Shown piece after piece: positions 1 to 9,544 of a stretch of DNA of 64,000 nucleotides. The notes under the pieces were generated by a model. The model had not been told where the DNA came from. It worked only from the letters and a program-made list of their open reading frames with translations, and made no database searches. Position 1 is the stretch's first letter. Each line of letters starts with the position of its first letter. This stretch comes from Armigeres subalbatus (Eukaryota > Arthropoda > Insecta > Diptera > Culicidae), in the NCBI RefSeq assembly GCF_024139115.2, contig NC_085140.1, positions 331,449,953 to 331,513,952 on the forward strand. The letters are read 5' to 3'. The position numbers and the translations under genes were made by a program.

Positions 1-666
1 ATATGTGTAGTTATTTACTAGCTGCATGTGTGGTATTGATGGCACAATCATATCGCAACCGGTTATTCAGAGATTCCGAGCAAGTTCGAAGGTCGAAGGT
101 CGTTTTGACATTATTTTCTTATATTTTTTCCCAGTGTTCAATGGTTATGACTGGCTGAACAATGGTTGAAATAAGAATCTTGTACAGTTATTAACAAACT
201 GTAGTTTGACAGATTGACTTGTTGATTAAGAGTCCAATTATGATTCATATTCAGCTATACGATTATTTATGTTTTGCATTGAGTAAGCCATAACTTACAA
301 ATCAAGGATGGCGCGGATGGCAACGTTACCGGCGGATGATCAAATGTCAACAGTTCGAGACCCGATTTAGGAAAATTTTAAAATGATTATATGAAAATAG
401 CAATTGCAATACGTGTTCAATGAAGATCTTGATGATGTTATTCTCACTGCGTTATTATTTTCGAAAAATTTACATTTAGTTGAATTGAGACTAAGTTAAA
501 TGCTTAAGGTTTAACGAATCAGATAATAAAGTTGTTTTTCAAAATGAGATGTTGTAGCTGTAAAACTTCTCCAAAATTGTGTGAACAGAAGTTGCGATAA
601 GAAATAGTACAGACATAATTCATCATAGTCCTGAACTGAATTATCACACTGATGTTAGTTAAACTA
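1..666. other. AT-rich intergenic stretch, no gene seen
   Basis: No open reading frame of convincing composition, no TIR pair and no tandem repeat was seen. It ends where LINE-derived sequence starts. Confidence 0.6.
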
Positions 667-1091
667 GTGAATGTTTGTTGGGGATGGGTTAGACACTCGA
701 AGAAGTGGAGGCGGCTGTGACAGAGGCAACTGCAAGGCGATACAGCGGATGGAAACCGTCTTTGGAGGACATCCGATTGCTTCGACGCGATCACTGAAGC
801 ACCTGGGAGTGATGATCGACGACCGGCTTAATATCAACATTTACGTTGACTACGCCTGTGAAAAGTCGGCGAAGGCAATGAACGCAATACCGAGGATCAT
901 GCCAAACGCTGGCGGTCCAAGAAGCAACACGAGGCGCTCTGCTAGTTAGTGTCTCGTCATTGATACTGCGGTATGGGCGGCATGGGGTTTCTGCCTGGGG
1001 CAATGTACTGCAAACCAAGCGTAACCGGGAAAAGCTGAACAGTGTGTTCCGGCTGATGGCCATACGAGGTGCAAGTGCGTATAGAACGATA
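667..1091 (+). pseudogene. R1-clade LINE reverse transcriptase fragment (palm/thumb)
   Basis: Decayed piece of the ORF2 protein of a non-LTR retrotransposon, which in life copies element RNA into DNA at the target site. Across shifting frames it reads TLEEVEAAVTEA, then SLKHLGVMIDDRLN, DYACEKSAKAMNAI, RIMPNAGGPRS and finally LQTKRNREKLN and RLMAIRGASAYRTI. The LGVMIDDRLN block followed by a tract of this kind is typical of the RT thumb in R1-like mosquito elements. At least two frameshifts and one stop are present. The element is interrupted near 1091 and resumes near 1718. Clade assignment is from memory of family motifs. Confidence 0.7.
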
Positions 1092-1717
1092 TTATGTATC
1101 TCGAGATAAAATAGAATAATGCGGCTTCCTGCTGGTTGCTTCTCAGGTAATCGCAACGGTTACTAAACACGACAGAGTTAATGAAAATCTTACCCACCGT
1201 ACACAGAAAAAAATCCGTGGTAATAACTACTATTTTGTAGACTACGCTCTGTTTTAAGAACAACCATGAAATTTCAGTAAGTTTTACGTGGTTTTACCAT
1301 GGTTTCAGATAAATTCTCCACTGTTTCAGTTCATGTGACAACATTCCGCATGGCCACCGTTGTTTTTTACTGCGCGCATGGTAAAATCACACGTGTTTGT
1401 TTTCTGTTGAAAATCGTCGGTGAATATTCTAAAATAACACTCGGAATGGTAGTTTCAACTGCAATATTTCTTTGCGTGTATGCACTTGCCATGATAAACA
1501 CTCTCCACGTACTCAGTGACTCGGGTTGCATCTCACTAATACAATCGAACACTGCTGTCTTTTCGCGAAAAGCACGTGGTTTTGTTTTGGGCGGCAAAAT
1601 TCTGCCTATCTTTTGACACGGCAGCTATCTTGACATTTACCTTCACAGTCTAGCCTGCGAGCGTAAGACCGCCGCAGCATTCTAAAAAAAGATAAGCGCG
1701 ACAATATCGTCGGAGGC
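1092..1717. other. Unrecognised insert splitting the R1-like LINE
   Basis: About 625 bp separate RT sequence ending AYRTI from sequence restarting as VCVTAGMVPICITLAE, which are adjacent in R1-type elements. The insert has an open frame at 1299-1616 but no recognisable protein. Clear terminal inverted repeats were not found, so its class is open. Confidence 0.4.
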
Positions 1718-2104
1718 AGTATGCGTTACCGCCGGGATGGTACCCATTTGCATCACCCTGGCGGAAGTGTTACCAGCGGAGAAATACCGGAAACATGAGA
1801 AAGGTGGCGAAAATTCCGAAAGTATTTACATTGGATCGGACACACCAACTCCCCGTTATGTTCAGAATGTGAGAATGTTGAAGAGACGCCGGAGCATGTG
1901 GTGTTCGATTGTCCGTGGTTTGCGGAAATTCGTAGAGGAATGCCTGTCCCAAGGGCGGATAATATCGCAGAGCGAATGTGTCACGAGGAAGACACGTGGA
2001 ATGCGGCAAGCAGAGTTGTGACGCAAATACTGTTGGAGCTACTGCGTAGATGGCGAAGAGATCAGCGAATAAGTGCCAGTTCTGGGGAGTATTCGGCGCA
2101 GTGA
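1718..2104 (+). pseudogene. R1-clade LINE ORF2 C-terminus (Cys/His motif)
   Basis: Continuation of the element at 667-1091. It reads VCVTAGMVPICITLAE, then after a deletion CSECENVEETPEHVVFDCP, WFAEIRRGMPVPRADNIAE and RMCHEEDTWNAASRVV, with RRWRRDQRISASSGEYSAQ just before the stop. The C-x2-C-x8-H-x4-C pattern is the C-terminal zinc-binding motif of R1-like ORF2 proteins. Much of the domain between RT and this motif has been lost. The last 200 bases are one open frame, so this end has decayed less. Confidence 0.75.
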
Positions 2105-3217
2105 GCAGTGTTTGGCTTCGGGTCGTCGGGGCGCCGGAAGTCTTCTGCCAACCGGAATCGTCGGACCGACCTCGGCACTCGAACAGCCAACCTGCAGAAG
2201 AAAGAAGAAGGAAACGCTTCGGGTATGTAGGGCAGCCGAAGACGAAGTCGGTGCAATGCGTGAAAGCGACCTCTGCGATAGCCGCCGGTAGTCGGGGCAC
2301 CATCAGTGTGGAAGTTTCCTTCACAGTAACTAGTGGATCACCTTCGACGCCGGGGGAGTCAGGAGGATTCGAGTCAGGGAGTTTGGTGCATGAGTACAGT
2401 CATGGAAGTCAGCAGCTGGAGCTCTGCCATGTACATCGTGATGAAGGCGTACGTTGGAGTGGAACAGCAAACGGCTCAGCATTGCGGTTGGCTTTGCAGC
2501 GAGGTTTGTGGAGTTTTCCTTGCTGCAACCAACAGATTGATGACTCTGCTATTATCATAACGATGACAGAACATTTTTATGCTCGCTGTATTAACACTAA
2601 GATGCATATGCTGAAAAAGCTTACGCGTATACATTCGTGCCGAAAATCGTTGTAGCTAAATTTTCAAATGGCTACATCTCAGATGTTTTTCAAACCGATT
2701 TTCTCAGGTTTTTCATAAATCTCTTAGCCATCTCTTCTATTTTTTCGGGTATTACAAAATGTCTAGGGGTATTCATTTTTTCGTTAGAGCTGTGAGAGTG
2801 AACCAACGGATTCTGAAATATGTAATTTTGGTGATATACTCATATTTTAATACTGTAAAAGATATCTATCCATTTAGTGATAATGAAAATATTGACATAA
2901 CATATGAAAGACATCACCTGGAACATAGGAACATATTTAATAATATGCATACGGTGATAATTCGGTGCCTGATGAAATTGCCTTATACTACAGGGTATAG
3001 GAAACCACAAAAAATATAATTGAATGTAAACTATACAAGTTGTCTTGGCATATTCACATCTTGGCATATGAGATGTTGTAGGATCTCCAAATTATCTTGA
3101 AGTTCTTATCAACTGGGTTGCCAAATCAATCAGGACTTCCATGATGTCCACAGCCACTAGCTGCTAAAATAGGCTCCTTTGTTTCGGAATGGTTCACAAA
3201 CGGGTATGTTTTTCTAT
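2105..3217. other. LINE 3' flank then AT-rich spacer
   Basis: 2105-2560 is GC-rich and likely 3' UTR of the R1-like element. An overlapping open frame at 2050-2655 has no recognisable domain and is explained by composition. 2560-3217 is AT-rich with nothing supported. Confidence 0.4.
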
Positions 3218-3575
3218 AGGGAAGCAATTTTGGACCGTTGCTATTCTCCCTTTTTTTGAGCGATGTAGTCCTCAATGTTGGCGAAGGCTACTTCATATTA
3301 TATGCAGATGATATGAAAGTATATGTTATCGTCGAAAAGTCGCCATTTTGCATCAAGCTGCTGGGGCTCCTAGCGCGGCTCCTGCATTACGCTTCTCGTC
3401 TGGTGTTGGGCCAATAACATGACTTTGAGCGTGTTAAAGTATTCCGTCGTAAGTTTTGATCGAAAGAAGTGTCCGCTCAATCACAACTACGTAATCGGTG
3501 ATGAACCGACGAACCATGCTTATTTTGTTCAAGATCTTGGAGTTGTTCTCGATGCTGAGTTGTCTCTCAAGTAAC
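3218..3575 (+). pseudogene. Jockey-group LINE reverse transcriptase fragment
   Basis: Short degraded RT piece. The + strand reads GSNFGPLLFSLFLSDVV, then YFILYADDMKVYVIVE, and after frameshifts NNMTLSVLKYSVVSF, DRKKCPLNHNYVIGDEPTN and QDLGVVLDAELSLK. GPLLFSLF and the catalytic YADD motif identify the RT palm; LGVVLDAELS is the usual thumb motif. Frame changes lie around 3355-3415. No EN domain or ORF1 is nearby, so this is a truncated dead copy. The nearest relatives are probably jockey or CR1 group elements. Confidence 0.7.
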
Positions 3576-4305
3576 ACCAAGAAGAAGTCTAGAAGAAAAA
3601 CTTTTTTAATTACAGAACAATGTTTCCTTCAGAAGATCTACGGAAAATTTTTGTGAAAATTCCATAGACAATTTATACTGAGATTCTTTTGAAATAAAAT
3701 CTCTGAAAATCTTTTTTGATCCCGATGAAATTCTTTCAAAATTGTCCATTCAGCGAAGCGCATAAATAACAAACTACAAATACTTGTACATAGTACAATA
3801 ATGGTTTGCAATTAATACAAGTTGCATTGATATCGTTGCTGGGAGCATTATGAAGGTCGTGTTTGATTCGATAAGACCTTTTTATTCACGCTCCTGGGCA
3901 ATTCGGGAAAACTCAAAGATCTCATGTACGACTGCCATTAAGCAATACATACGCAAGTGAAAGACACATACTTAGAGTTCATAAATGGTTTGATGTCGAA
4001 GCTAAGGACATAACGATAGCCGTGATTTTTTCGGTAGACTAGGGTATCTGTTCCATAATTAATAACATGCTCCTTTATCAATAACATTCGCAAAACAGGC
4101 TATTCAGGCTCAATTTGTGTCGTGTTTTGTTGTTATCCGGCGTACTTACTGCTGAAAAAAATACAAAAATGAGAAATAAAACAACTTGCGCACCAACTCT
4201 TTGTTTTCGATTAGTATTGATTTGGGCACATGGTAGGAGTTCAAAGAGCAGTTCCCCTATTTTACTCTAACTTAAGCCTCTCTTGGAGGTCATAAAACAT
4301 CTCAT
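3576..4305. other. Spacer with diverged interspersed repeat copies
   Basis: No gene. Segments near 3950-4045, 4530-4620 and 4685-4745 share a diverged sequence (AGTGAAAGACA, ATACTyrGAG and a TGATTcGGTAGAC-type end), suggesting three old copies of a short repeat in the same orientation. Confidence 0.4.
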
Positions 4306-4307
4306 AA

Positions 4308-4530
4308 GGGGGCCCTCCTTAGCACAGCGGTATGATGCGCGGCTATAAGGCAAGACCATGCTGAGGGTGGCTGGCTTTGATTCTCGGTGCCGGCCGGTCG
4401 AGGCAGTTTTCGGTTTGGAAATTGACTCGACTTCCCTGGGCATACAAGTATCATCGTGTTAGCCTCACGATATACGAATGCAAAAATGGTAACTTGGCTT
4501 GCACACCTCGTAGTTAATAACTGGAAGTGA
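4308..4530 (+). mobile_element. tRNA-derived SINE, Feilai-like
   Basis: Starts with a pol III-type head: A-box-like TTAGCACAGCGGTATGATG, then B-box-like GGCTTTGATTC about 45 bp later. The body follows (GACTTCCCTGGGCATACAAG, TTGCATTCGT-type sequence on the other strand, AACTTGGCTTGCA, AGTTAATAACTGGAAGTG). This order matches my memory of the Feilai SINE of Aedes aegypti. The usual 3' tail is replaced by another repeat, so the copy is 3'-truncated or interrupted. Partial relatives occur at 12960-13180 and 46598-46700. Confidence 0.7.
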
Positions 4531-4959
4531 GGCACAAATGAAAGACAAATACTCGGAGGATATGATTTGATTGATACCGCGTCTAGGGACATCATGGGAG
4601 TCGTGATTGATTCGGTAGACCATTTGATTCAAACTTCAAGACAATTTGGAGATTCTACAACATTTCATATGCCGGGATTTGAGACGTAAATGAGAGATAT
4701 ATACTCGGAGGCCACGATTTGGTTGATACCGCGACTGAGGGCAGGTTTCCCGTGACAGGAGATGAAGTCCACACGAAAAAAAAAATTATCCGAAGTCTAA
4801 ACTCAATCGCGGGAAAAGTGTACGGTTTAAGAATGGGCGATACCGATACGATAAAAATCCCATGTGTAGAAATGCGAATCCCGCTGGGAAACAATTCCGT
4901 TTGAATTTATTCCGCACGGGAAATGCGTATCTCTGACGGAAATTTATTATGGAAAGAAC

Positions 4960-5310
4960 CTAGTGAAGTGGATGGTGAAAAGTGAGAAATGTGAGAACTG
5001 TCAAGAGAAAACTAAATAATGATAAGCGAGAAATGAAAAATGAGAAGTAAGCAGTGAGCAAGTGTAAAATTAGAAGTGAGAACTGAACGATTAGTAGTGA
5101 GAAATGTGGAATGAATGGTGTTGTGAGTAGTGAGAATGAGACGCGAGAAGTGAAAAGTGAGTTATGAGGAGTGAGAAAAGAAAAGTGAAAAGTGACCAAT
5201 GAGAAGTGAGAAATGAGTTGTGAGAAATGAAGAAATGAATAGTGAGAAGTGGGAATTGAGAATGAGAAGTAAGAAGAGTAAAGTGAGAAATGAGTAGTAA
5301 GAGGTGAAAA
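4960..5310. repeat. Degenerate GTGAGAA / GAGAAGTGA satellite-like array
   Basis: About 350 bp of short, imperfect units such as AGTGAGAA and GAGAAGTGA, with purine bias on the + strand. The same motif, again purine-rich on +, starts the array at 34780 and appears reverse-complemented at 37320-37930. It gives artificial open frames on the minus strand. Confidence 0.8.
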
Positions 5311-5324
5311 GCGAGACGGCCACC

Positions 5325-5507
5325 TCTCTCTCCCTCACTCATCCTCTCTGACCCACTCTTTTTAACTTACTCATTCTCTCTCTCCTTCACTCACTCGCTT
5401 ACTTACTCAGTCGCCCTAACTCATTCTCATTCTATCACTCTCACTCACTCACTCACTATCACTTACTTACTCATTCTCACTCACTCACTCATTCAATCTC
5501 TCACTCA
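5325..5507. repeat. (TCAC)n-type microsatellite
   Basis: Imperfect TCAC/TCTC/TTAC repeats directly 5' of the LINE fragment starting at 5508. A sister tract lies at its 3' side (7419-7570), so the LINE remnant is bracketed by two similar microsatellites. Confidence 0.8.
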
Positions 5508-5718
5508 CGCCGCCTACAAGAAGTTGGCGGGGGAAGTCCTAGGCGAGACGGTCATGGTGGGGGCACTCACGACGGAGGTGAATCTAAGGGTTAAAGACCT
5601 GGACGAGATCACCGAAGTCGAAGAGCTCGTCACGGCACTGCGGCGACAGTGTGAAGTGGAGGCGCCCACCGCAGCCGTTCGCCTGCGGAAAGGTCCGGCA
5701 GGGACACAGGTAGGTAGG
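5508..5718 (+). pseudogene. R1-clade LINE ORF1 (gag-like) fragment
   Basis: Reads LAGEVLGETVMVGALTTEVN and then RVKDLDEITEVEELVTALRR, followed by EVEAPTAAVRLRKGPAGTQV. This is the conserved region upstream of the zinc knuckles in R1-type ORF1 proteins, which bind element RNA. The frame is open until an insertion near 5719. ORF1 resumes at about 6199 with RVRLSAADASKVVKLW, which should follow directly, so about 480 bp were inserted here. Confidence 0.7.
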
Positions 5719-5849
5719 TTCGACCTGGGTGGTGCGGATAGAATCGATTTGGTTGGCAAACTGAAGCCAAAGTTTTCTATTGTGCCGGAGCCAAACATTG
5801 AAGATTGTGGTTATGTTCGTTTTAGATATTATATTGAGAAGTATTGTTA

Positions 5850-6201
5850 TTATTTGGGAAAAACAATAAAAATAAACTTAGGTTGAGTTTTGTATTAATT
5901 GCAACAAATGTTTTCGCATTATATTTCGAGTGGAAAATTAGTAAGGATGCAATCAAAAAGCATTCGTTACGAAATTTTACGAGATTCATCAGCTGATTGG
6001 AGCAGGAATGTATGTAAACCATCGTAAAGTCATGGAGAGTCTCGCGCATTTGTGCGTCTCCATGCAGCATGAAAAGAGAAATTCGAAGAGCGGGCAATGT
6101 TTGACAGCAAAGTAACTGCAAAATAATTTTGCTCATGGGAGTGATTTCAAAATATCCTTCTACTCGCTTGAGAGCAGAAATACGGCTCTATCCGCAGCAC
6201 C
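5850..6201. repeat. 352-bp interspersed repeat, copy 1
   Basis: Runs from TATTTGGGAAAAAC to CTATCCGCAGCACC and is nearly the same as 7634-8219 once a 234-bp MITE is removed from the latter. Shared landmarks are ATTATATTTCGAGTGG, GCTGATTGGAGCAGGAATG, AAATTCGAAGAGCGGG and CTACTCGCTTGAGAGCA. Copy 1 lies inside the insert that splits the LINE ORF1. No coding potential is seen; class unknown. Confidence 0.85.
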
Positions 6202-7418
6202 CAGGGTTCGACTATCTGCAGCGGACGCCTCCAAGGTAGTCAAGTTATGGAGCGTCAAGGTGGGGTGGTCGGTATGCCCTGTGGGCATATATGAGCAACC
6301 CGAAGTTTGCTTCAAGTACCTGGAACCGGGGCACAAGCAATGGGACTCCAAAGACCCTGACAGAAGCAATCTCTGCCGACGCTGCGGATTGGAGGGACAT
6401 AAGGCACAATGCTGCACGAACCCTCCCAATTGTTTGATTTGTTCCAGCAAAGCTGTGAACAGCAAGCACCCCATGGGGGGTTCGAAGTGCCCGGCGTTTA
6501 AGCGTGCTGCAAAATCACAGTGCAGGTAACGCAGCTGGCTTGCTCGGCCTCGCCCGAGTGTTTGGTATGCGCAGGTTTAGAGGAAACGGCGGAACACGTG
6601 TTGTTCGTGTGCCCACGTTTTCGCGCAATGCGTAACCACATGCTTGCCACATGTGGTCTGGACACTACCCCGGACAACCTAGTTCGGAGGATGTGTAAAG
6701 ATGAAGTTGGCTGGAACGCCGTTTTATCGGCTATCGTCCAAATCGTCTCGGAGCTACACAGAAGGTGGCGCGTGGACTCAAGGATGGCTAGTTCAGGCGC
6801 AAATGAGAGGTGGTCCAAGGAATCGGAGTCGGCTTCATGGGTCATACATGTGGTCATGCCCTGTGGTCGAACTCGATCCTTTTATCGTACAAGTGGTCGC
6901 GCGAATAACAACATGGTATCGTCGCTTTCGCGGCGGCGGTCAACCGGGCAGGTTCCGAACCCGAGGACGGAAAGGGGTCTTCGTCAAGGCTGGGGCAGGC
7001 GTAGGCACCGCGTCAGCAAGTCCCTCTGTATGTTGGCGAATAGACCCTATCGCAGAGAGGTCAATTTGGGGTGCACGCGGCATCATCATTCTTGATACCA
7101 GTCGTGCAGAGGGAAGCAGGCGCGAAGTCGACCCTTCCCACCTTCCGAGGACGTAGGGCGTGGTAAGGCCACCTGGAAAGCCGGCAATGCGCTGGCCCGA
7201 TACCATGGTGTTCTTCTAAAAAAGCGAGTCACGATGTTCGGTGCTGTAAGGATACGCAGCTAACCTCGAGGGTGCGTTGTGCACTGGCCCCCCTTTGAAG
7301 CATTACTTTCTGGTTGTACCTAAGGGACTATGGGCTTGGCGGCAATGGATACGGTTTAGCGTGTCGGGGATGTAATCCTGCCTCCCTCGTTTGCTGTTGG
7401 AGATGGTCCCTGGAAAAA
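6199..7418 (+). pseudogene. Internally deleted R1-clade LINE: ORF1 zinc knuckles joined to ORF2 C-terminus
   Basis: ORF1 resumes with RVRLSAADASKVVKLW and VKVGWSVCPVGIYEQPEVCF, then three CCHC-type knuckles: a damaged one (CFKYLEPGHKQWDS), CRRCGLEGHKAQCC, and CLICSSKAVNSKHPMGGSKC. Within ten codons of the ORF1 stop (about 6528) the sequence becomes ORF2 C-terminus: CLVCAGLEETAEHVLFVCP, RFRAMRNHMLATCG, RMCKDEVGWNAVLSAIVQIV and RRWRVDSRMASSG. Endonuclease and RT, normally 2.5 kb or more, are missing. The 3' UTR runs to an A tract at about 7411-7418. Such a copy cannot move itself. The junction could be a clean deletion or a recombinant. Confidence 0.75.
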
Positions 7419-7570
7419 AAACTCATTCACTCACTCTTACTCACTCTTTCTCACTGACTCACTCACTCAATCTCACACACACAAACACTCATTCTCACTT
7501 ACTCATTCAATCTCACACACAAACACTCATTCTTACTTACTCATTCATTCTCACTCACTAACTAACTTAC
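7419..7570. repeat. (TCAC)n-type microsatellite, second tract
   Basis: Imperfect TCAC/TTAC/CACACA repeats immediately after the LINE A-tract. Similar to 5325-5507. Confidence 0.8.
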
Positions 7571-7633
7571 ATATCTTTGCCTCCTGTCGCTCGTGCGTGT
7601 TTGTATCCATTTTTCCGCGAGCGGTAATAGCTG

Positions 7634-8219
7634 CTATTTGGGGAAAAAATAAAAGTAAACTTAGTTTGAGTTTTGCATTCTTTGTAACAAATATACCCCA
7701 GTATACCCCCGCTGATTCGACAAATGTATGGCCGGACTACCGGGGTTTATCTCGTTAATCCGACTGTCAAATCCATACAAATGAAACAAAATCACAGCGC
7801 AAATTTGAAAACTGACAGCATAATGTGTTTAAATGGGTGTTGATATTTTTTAATCCGGAAAATTCCGAATTAGCGAGATCCGGACCAACGAGTCGTCGGA
7901 TTAGCGAGGTCCGGATAAGCGGGGGGATACTGTACTCACATTATATTTCGAGTGGATAATTAGTAGGAATTCAACTAAAAACCACTCGTTACGAGATTTC
8001 ACGAGATTCAGCAGCTGATTGGAGCAGGAATGTATGTAAACCATCGTAAAGTCATGTGAAGTCTCGCGCATTCGTGCTGCATGAAGGTATGGAAAGAGAA
8101 ATTCGAAGAGCGGGAAATGTTTGACAGCCGGAGAACTGTAAAATAATTCTGCTTATAGGATTGATTTCAAAATATCCCGCTACTCGCTTGAGAGCAAAAA
8201 AGCGACTATCCGCAGCACC
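7634..8219. repeat. 352-bp interspersed repeat, copy 2, with MITE inside
   Basis: Same order as copy 1 (5850-6201) and the same end, TATCCGCAGCACC. It is interrupted after AACAAATAT by the MITE at 7699-7932 and resumes at CACATTATATTTCGAGTGG. Confidence 0.85.
7699..7932. mobile_element. MITE with CAGTAT-CCCCCGC terminal inverted repeats
   Basis: Ends are CAGTATACCCCCGCTGATTC and, reversed, CAGTATCCCCCCGCTTATCC; TA follows the right end. Inside are CGGATTAACGAGAT-type sequences. The empty site is seen in copy 1 of the host repeat (5850-6201), which proves insertion. The TIR style resembles pogo/Tigger-derived MITEs. The left TSD is not clean. Confidence 0.75.
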
Positions 8220-8283
8220 TAGCTACATATACTAAAGTTTACTTCGGATTTCTTGGCAGATATCTAAAGACAATAGCTTTGAC

Positions 8284-8906
8284 TAGAGGCCTGAATGAAA
8301 GAAATGCAGATAGAAAAAATGTCGCTGCCAACACTGCATTCAATCTTCTTCAGAAAGAACAACACATGAAAAGAAAGAAATGGTTTATGTAAAAGATATT
8401 TTAGTTACTAGATAAAGATTGTCGCTTCGGTTCCCTTTGTTCTGCTGTCCGAAACATGTGTGGTACATACCTGTCAAATCGTATGGATTTTCCTTCTTTG
8501 ACATTTAGCTCCCCTATCCTCGCCAGCAAAAGATGTTCCGGACAGCGACGACAGCGACAATCTTTATCTAGTAACTAAAATATCTTTTGTTTATGTAGAT
8601 AAAATCTCACAATCCGCCATTTTATGTGTCCACATCACATAACAATAGAATCCAATAAACAATAGAATTTCATTTCATAATCTATAAATAAAAATATATT
8701 ATTGCAAACTAATGTAAAATTTACATTCAATTTCAATACATTCAATTTTGTTTATTTAAAAATAGCATTAAATCGAATTTGGCCGTTTTCAGTATTTGAG
8801 CCAACATTTTGGCTGCTTGACAGGTCTCCTGCTCGATTGGCTGCTGTTTTTTGACGGGTCGATTGGTGGCACATAGCTATTCGCGTTTCTCTGATTCAGG
8901 CCTCTA
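8284..8906. mobile_element. Non-autonomous hAT-type element (8-bp TSD GCTTTGAC)
   Basis: TIRs TAGAGGCCTGAAT and ATTCAGGCCTCTA are flanked by perfect 8-bp direct repeats GCTTTGAC (8276-8283 and 8907-8914). An 8-bp TSD and a TIR beginning TAGAG or CAGAG are the hAT signature. No transposase is present; 198 bp of its 623 bp are the nested MITE at 8391-8588. Confidence 0.9.
8391..8588. mobile_element. Nested hAT-type MITE (8-bp TSD GTTTATGT)
   Basis: About 35-bp near-perfect TIRs start AAAAGATATTTTAGTTACTA and end with the reverse complement. Perfect 8-bp direct repeats GTTTATGT lie at 8383-8390 and 8589-8596. It inserted into the element at 8284-8906 and is therefore younger. Confidence 0.9.
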
Positions 8907-8968
8907 GCTTTGACTAGCGTGCTGGAGTGGAAATGTAGCAAAACATCCAAAACTAGCTCAGGGACTAT

Positions 8969-9132
8969 ACACTAATTACGTAAGCAATTTTTCTGGGTTT
9001 TTCAAACCCCCTTCCCCCATGTAAGAATTTTCCCATACAAATATTTTTTTATATGGAACGTTAGAAAAATTTTCTTTCGTCATTTAATGACAGAATCCCC
9101 CCCACTTTCGTAAGTGCTTACGTAATTAGTGT
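8969..9132. mobile_element. MITE with ACACTAATTACGTAAGC terminal inverted repeats
   Basis: Left end ACACTAATTACGTAAGC, right end GCTTACGTAATTAGTGT, 164 bp apart, with C-rich subterminal tracts (CCCCCTTCCCCC / CCCCCCCAC). A one-ended relative begins at about 21780. Confidence 0.8.
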
Positions 9133-9139
9133 ACGACCT

Positions 9140-9465
9140 CTTATCTATTAGCGAAAATGAGCGCAAGCAAAAAGAGCCTCTCTTTTGCACATACGACCTC
9201 TATTCTCAAAGCAATCTAAACCAGCAGGATCTTTGGCAATAAATTTGCTCAACTTCGTGCATTTGGCGAAACGCAATCTAATATTCTTCGAAACTGGCAG
9301 CAAGGTTTTATGTAACGCCTCTGCCATTAGCTTTTAGACTTTTTTACCCACGCGTCTGCGCCTTTCGCACCGAGTGTGTATGTAGGTAGCGTGACAACGA
9401 AACGTCAAATCTGTCATTTCGCGCGGACGACAGACGTCAAAGTCCATTCAGAAAAAATAAATCCA
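9140..9465. other. Upstream region of the CDV3 gene
   Basis: No repeat ends seen. It presumably carries the promoter of the downstream gene; there is no clear TATA box. Confidence 0.35.
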
Positions 9466-9471
9466 TCAGTT
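9466..9471 (+). promoter_or_regulatory. Candidate initiator (TCAGTT) for CDV3
   Basis: TCAGTT matches the arthropod initiator consensus (TCAKTY) and lies 78-79 bases before the chosen ATG, a sensible 5' UTR length. There is no TATA box 30 bases upstream, so this would be a TATA-less promoter. Position is inferred from the motif only. Confidence 0.3.
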
Positions 9472-9544
9472 CGCGAGTGCGACGAAAGGGAGAAACTTCT
9501 ACTGCTGGCTGCTGGCATTTATCACCACGTTGTTTGCTGCTGCA

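Noticed and set aside
1770..2655. 184-codon minus and 201-codon plus frames
   Set aside because: Both overlap the R1-type LINE end and its GC-rich 3' UTR; explained by shadow and composition.
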